In this document: piece by piece, positions 61,668-64,000 of the stretch
Layout of the letters: every line of letters starts with the position of its first letter
How positions within the stretch are numbered: the first letter of the stretch is position 1
Assembly (NCBI GenBank): GCA_016717205.1
Contig: JADKGC010000005.1
Coordinates: forward strand, 248,001-312,000
Origin: Candidatus Flexifilum breve
GTDB lineage: Bacteria; Chloroflexota; Anaerolineae; Aggregatilineales; Phototrophicaceae
Direction of reading: 5' to 3'
DNA length: 64,000 nucleotides
Program-made: the position numbers and the translations under genes
The notes under the pieces: generated by a model
Databases searched by the model: none
Told to the model about the DNA's origin: nothing
What the model saw: only the letters and a program-made list of their open reading frames with translations

Positions 61668-62579
61668 TCAGATGACCATGCGCGGATCCACAGCGTCGCG
61701 CACGCCATCGCCAATAAAGTTGACTGACAGCACCGTGATCACCAGCATGATCGCGGGGGGAATCCACATCCACGGCATGTTCCGCAGAATGTCGAGGTTG
61801 CGGGCGGCTTCGAGCATGTTCCCCCAGCTCGGCGTCGGCGGGGGCACACCCAGCCCAAGGAAACTCAGCCCGGCTTCGGTGAGAATCGCCGAACCGATGG
61901 CGAACGTCACCAGCGCGACCAGCGACCCGAACACGTTGGGCAGAATGTGCACGATGATGATGCGGCGGTCGCGGTAGCCGAGCGCGCGGCAGGCCAGAAT
62001 GTACTCCTGCTCGCGGATGGACATGACCTGACTGCGCACGATGCGCGCCGTGCCCGTCCAGCTCAACCCGCCGATGATGAACACAATCGTCCACACGGTG
62101 CGCGGCAGCATGGCCGCCAGCGTGAGCATGATGATGATGCTCGGAAAGGTCATGAACACGTCGGTGATGCGCATGATCACCATGTCGACCCACCCGCGGT
62201 AGTAGCCGGAGATCGCGCCCAGCACCGTGCCGATCAGCGTGGCGACGAGCGTCGCGCCGAAGCCGACCACGAGCGAGACCTGTCCGCCGTTGAGCAAGCG
62301 ACTCCACACGTCGCGCCCCACGCCATCCGTACCGAGCCAGTGCAGGTCGCTTGGGGGGGACGCGCGCGCGCGCAGGTCAATCGCATCGTAGCGGTAGCGT
62401 TCGATGAGCGGCGCGGCGATGGTCAACAACACGATGATGATCAGCACGATCAAAGCAACCACCGCCGGGCGGTTGCGCAAAAAGCGGCGCAGCGCGCGCT
62501 TATCGTCGCGGCGTTCGAGTTTGGCGCGGTCTTCATCGGTGACGAGGACGGCAATCGGCTGGCGGGTTTGGTCAGTCAT
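61668..62579 (-). CDS. ABC importer permease (DppC-like)
   Basis: A 303-residue permease: a charged cytoplasmic N-terminus, VVALIVLIIIVLLTIAAPLIERY, the family motif HWLGTDGVGRDVWSRLL, FGATLVATLIGTVLGAISGYYRG, the EAA-type loop REQEYILACRALGYRDRRIIIVHILPNV, AIGSAILTEAGLSFLGLGVPPPTPSWGNML, and GDGVRDAVDPRMVI. Overlaps the DppB stop by 8 bases and is followed by the aldolase gene after 17 bases. It forms the second permease of the right-edge importer. Confidence 0.92.
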   Translation of the reverse strand: MTDQTRQPIAVLVTDEDRAKLERRDDKRALRRFLRNRPAVVALIVLIIIVLLTIAAPLIERYRYDAIDLRARASPPSDLHWLGTDGVGRDVWSRLLNGGQVSLVVGFGATLVATLIGTVLGAISGYYRGWVDMVIMRITDVFMTFPSIIIMLTLAAMLPRTVWTIVFIIGGLSWTGTARIVRSQVMSIREQEYILACRALGYRDRRIIIVHILPNVFGSLVALVTFAIGSAILTEAGLSFLGLGVPPPTPSWGNMLEAARNLDILRNMPWMWIPPAIMLVITVLSVNFIGDGVRDAVDPRMVI

Positions 62580-63528
62580 AGCGAATCCTCGGGTCGGCGA
62601 CGGCGTAGGCGAGATCGGTCACGAGATTGGCGACGAGCACGACCAGCGCGATCACGAGGTTCATGCCCATGAGCAGCGGCACATCGCGCCCATTGACGGC
62701 TTCGAGATACAGCGTGCCCATCCCCGGCCAACTGAAGATCGTCTCGGTGAAGACCGCGCCGACCACCAGCGTGGGCAGGCTCAGACCGAACAGCGTGATC
62801 ACGGGGAGCAGCGCATTGGGGAAGCCGTGTCCCCACGTGATGCGGTTTTCGCGCATGCCTTTGCCGCGCGCGGTGCGCACATAGTCGGCGCGGATGACTT
62901 CGAGCATGGCGAAGCGGGTATAGCGCATGAAATTGGCAATCGGCGCAAGGCTCAACACGGCGGTGGGCAGCGCCAGATAATGCAGCGTCGTGAGCAGCGT
63001 CGGTTCGCGGTCCACCGGGCGCATGCCGCCCGCCGGGAACCACCCGAGTTTGATGGCGAAGACATACAGCACGATGATCCCGGCGACGAATGGCGGAATT
63101 GAGATGCCGAAGAACGAGACGCCCGTCAGCAGAAAATCCCACACAGAGTACTGGCGCAGGGCCGTGAACACGCCGAGCGCTACCCCAAGCGTCGCGCCGA
63201 TGATCAGCGCCGTGCCCGCCAGCAGCACCGTCGCGCTCAGGCGTTGGACAATCGTCGCCGCGACGGGCTGACCGTTGGTATAGCGGTAGCCGAAGTCGCC
63301 TTGCAGCACGTTCCCCAGCCAGTTGACGTAGCGCACGGTCAGCGGTTGATCGAGCCCGAACCGCGCGCGAATGGCCGCTTCGGATTCATCGGTCATGTTG
63401 AGTTCGGGGCGGATGAAGTAGTCGGTGATGTCGCCCGGCGCGAGTTCGATCAGGCCGAAGATGATGATCGTGATGCTGATGAAGACGGGAATGCCGATCA
63501 GCACCCGGCGCAGAATATACTTTTGCAT
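62572..63528 (-). CDS. ABC importer permease (DppB-like)
   Basis: A 318-residue permease: YILRRVLIGIPVFISITIIIFGLIELAPGD, IRARFGLDQPLTVRYVNWLGNVLQGDFGY, ATVLLAGTALIIGATLGVALGVFTAL, GVSFFGISIPPFVAGIIVLYVFAI, the EAA-type loop VIRADYVRTARGKGMRENRITWGHGFPNALLPVI, VFTETIFSWPGMGTLYLEAV. This gives a good picture of what the damaged DppB gene at 37060 should look like. The ATG at 63528 is the natural start; an earlier one at 63597 would add a basic, Pro-rich leader. Confidence 0.92.
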   Translation of the reverse strand: MQKYILRRVLIGIPVFISITIIIFGLIELAPGDITDYFIRPELNMTDESEAAIRARFGLDQPLTVRYVNWLGNVLQGDFGYRYTNGQPVAATIVQRLSATVLLAGTALIIGATLGVALGVFTALRQYSVWDFLLTGVSFFGISIPPFVAGIIVLYVFAIKLGWFPAGGMRPVDREPTLLTTLHYLALPTAVLSLAPIANFMRYTRFAMLEVIRADYVRTARGKGMRENRITWGHGFPNALLPVITLFGLSLPTLVVGAVFTETIFSWPGMGTLYLEAVNGRDVPLLMGMNLVIALVVLVANLVTDLAYAVADPRIRYD

Positions 63529-63666
63529 AACCCAAGCCCTCGGTTGGAACGGGCGGCGCGGAGGGGGCCGGGCGCTCAGAACGCCTAATCGCCTCATGGT
63601 GGTCTACGATCGGACGCCCGCGCCCCGCCGGAGCGAGGCACGGACAAAATCATCGTGATACGAACG

Positions 63667-64000
63667 TTACTCGCCGACCGACCACAGTTCAGCGTGATCG
63701 TTGTAGGGGCCGCCCGCCGGCGGGGAACCAGTAGAAGTCTTGCAGGCTGCTGGAAGCGACGCCGAAGCGGATCGCCGTCCACATGTAGCCTTCGGTCGCG
63801 TTGGCGTTCTGGTACGCGCAGATGTCCTGCAGCAGACCGACATAGGCTTCCGGGTCGCCTTCCACGCGCGCCTGCGCGAGCAGGGCGGTGAGTTCCGGGT
63901 ATTCCGTGCCGCTCAGCGGCGCGCCGTCAGTCGTCGGCTGGCCGCCGACTTCGTAGAACGGGAAGGGGAAGTTGGCCATGCCTGCGGCGATCCCACGGTA
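63667..64000 (-). CDS. family-5 ABC binding protein, C-terminal part, cut by window edge and frameshifted
   Basis: The frame is open at the right edge (YRGIAAGMANFPFPFYEVGGQP...), so the N-terminus is outside. It runs LSGTEYPELTALLAQARVEGDPEAYVGLLQDICAYQNANATEGYMWTAIRFGVASSS then DFYWFPAGG and would end RPLQRSR at 63689. Skipping one base near 63715-63722 instead gives GGPYNDHAELWSVGE and a TAA at 63667-63669, the expected end of such proteins. So there is one extra base in a GC-rich run. The gene precedes DppB and DppC and belongs to their importer. Confidence 0.75.

Noticed and set aside
61651..62307. N-terminal extension of the HpcH/HpaI aldolase frame
   Set aside because: The extension is His/Arg-rich, overlaps the DppC gene in another frame, and the family start with a ribosome binding site is at 61650.

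Overview
The window looks like a chromosomal segment of a Chloroflexota bacterium, most likely Anaerolineae-like. The grounds are indirect: GC-rich DNA, twin-arginine ABC binding proteins, a BTAD/NB-ARC/TPR regulator, many importer-plus-glycosidase operons, and abundant short CCCCTCTCCC-type palindromes between genes. I could not test this against a database. No rRNA, tRNA, CRISPR array, integrase or transposase was seen.

Region 1 (1-26741, all minus strand) is one long operon-like run encoding an extracellular contractile injection system (eCIS). Reading with transcription: an unrecognised protein, a coiled-coil protein, a Pvc16-type terminator, a carboxypeptidase-regulatory-like protein, sheath 1, tube 1, sheath 2, tube 2, a DUF5908 protein, a LysM baseplate protein, hub gpD (split by an in-frame TAA), a gpV/gp5 spike, a PAAR tip, gp25, gpJ, gpI with an N-terminal propeller, four members of an unnamed paralogous family where tail fibres are expected (one frameshifted), a tape-measure candidate, an AAA+ ATPase, and a DUF4157-type eCIS core protein that runs off the left edge. 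There are no capsid, portal or terminase genes and no type VI membrane-complex genes.

Region 2 (26742-31020) holds a LuxR-type regulator and a 1065-residue BTAD/NB-ARC/TPR regulator, which flank the eCIS promoter region and are candidates for its control.

Region 3 (31021-40993) joins a GH3 beta-glucosidase, a LacI-type repressor with an unusual leader, and a five-gene family-5 ABC importer. Its first permease gene is broken by several frame changes.

Region 4 (41047-49652) holds a tagaturonate reductase, a zinc dehydrogenase and a family-1 sugar importer on the minus strand, then a GntR regulator and a cyclase-family hydrolase. A 16-bp operator-like sequence is shared by this importer's promoter and the promoter of the next importer.

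Region 5 (49705-64000) holds a ribose-type ABC importer, a 232-bp MITE-like element, a GH29 fucosidase, a Gfo/Idh/MocA oxidoreductase, a frameshifted sialidase, an N-acetylneuraminate lyase-like protein, an HpcH/HpaI aldolase, and a second family-5 importer running off the right edge. Regions 3 to 5 fit capture and breakdown of beta-glucosides, uronates, and fucosylated or sialylated glycans.

Five loci carry frame breaks or an internal stop. Some of these may be sequencing or assembly errors rather than real decay.
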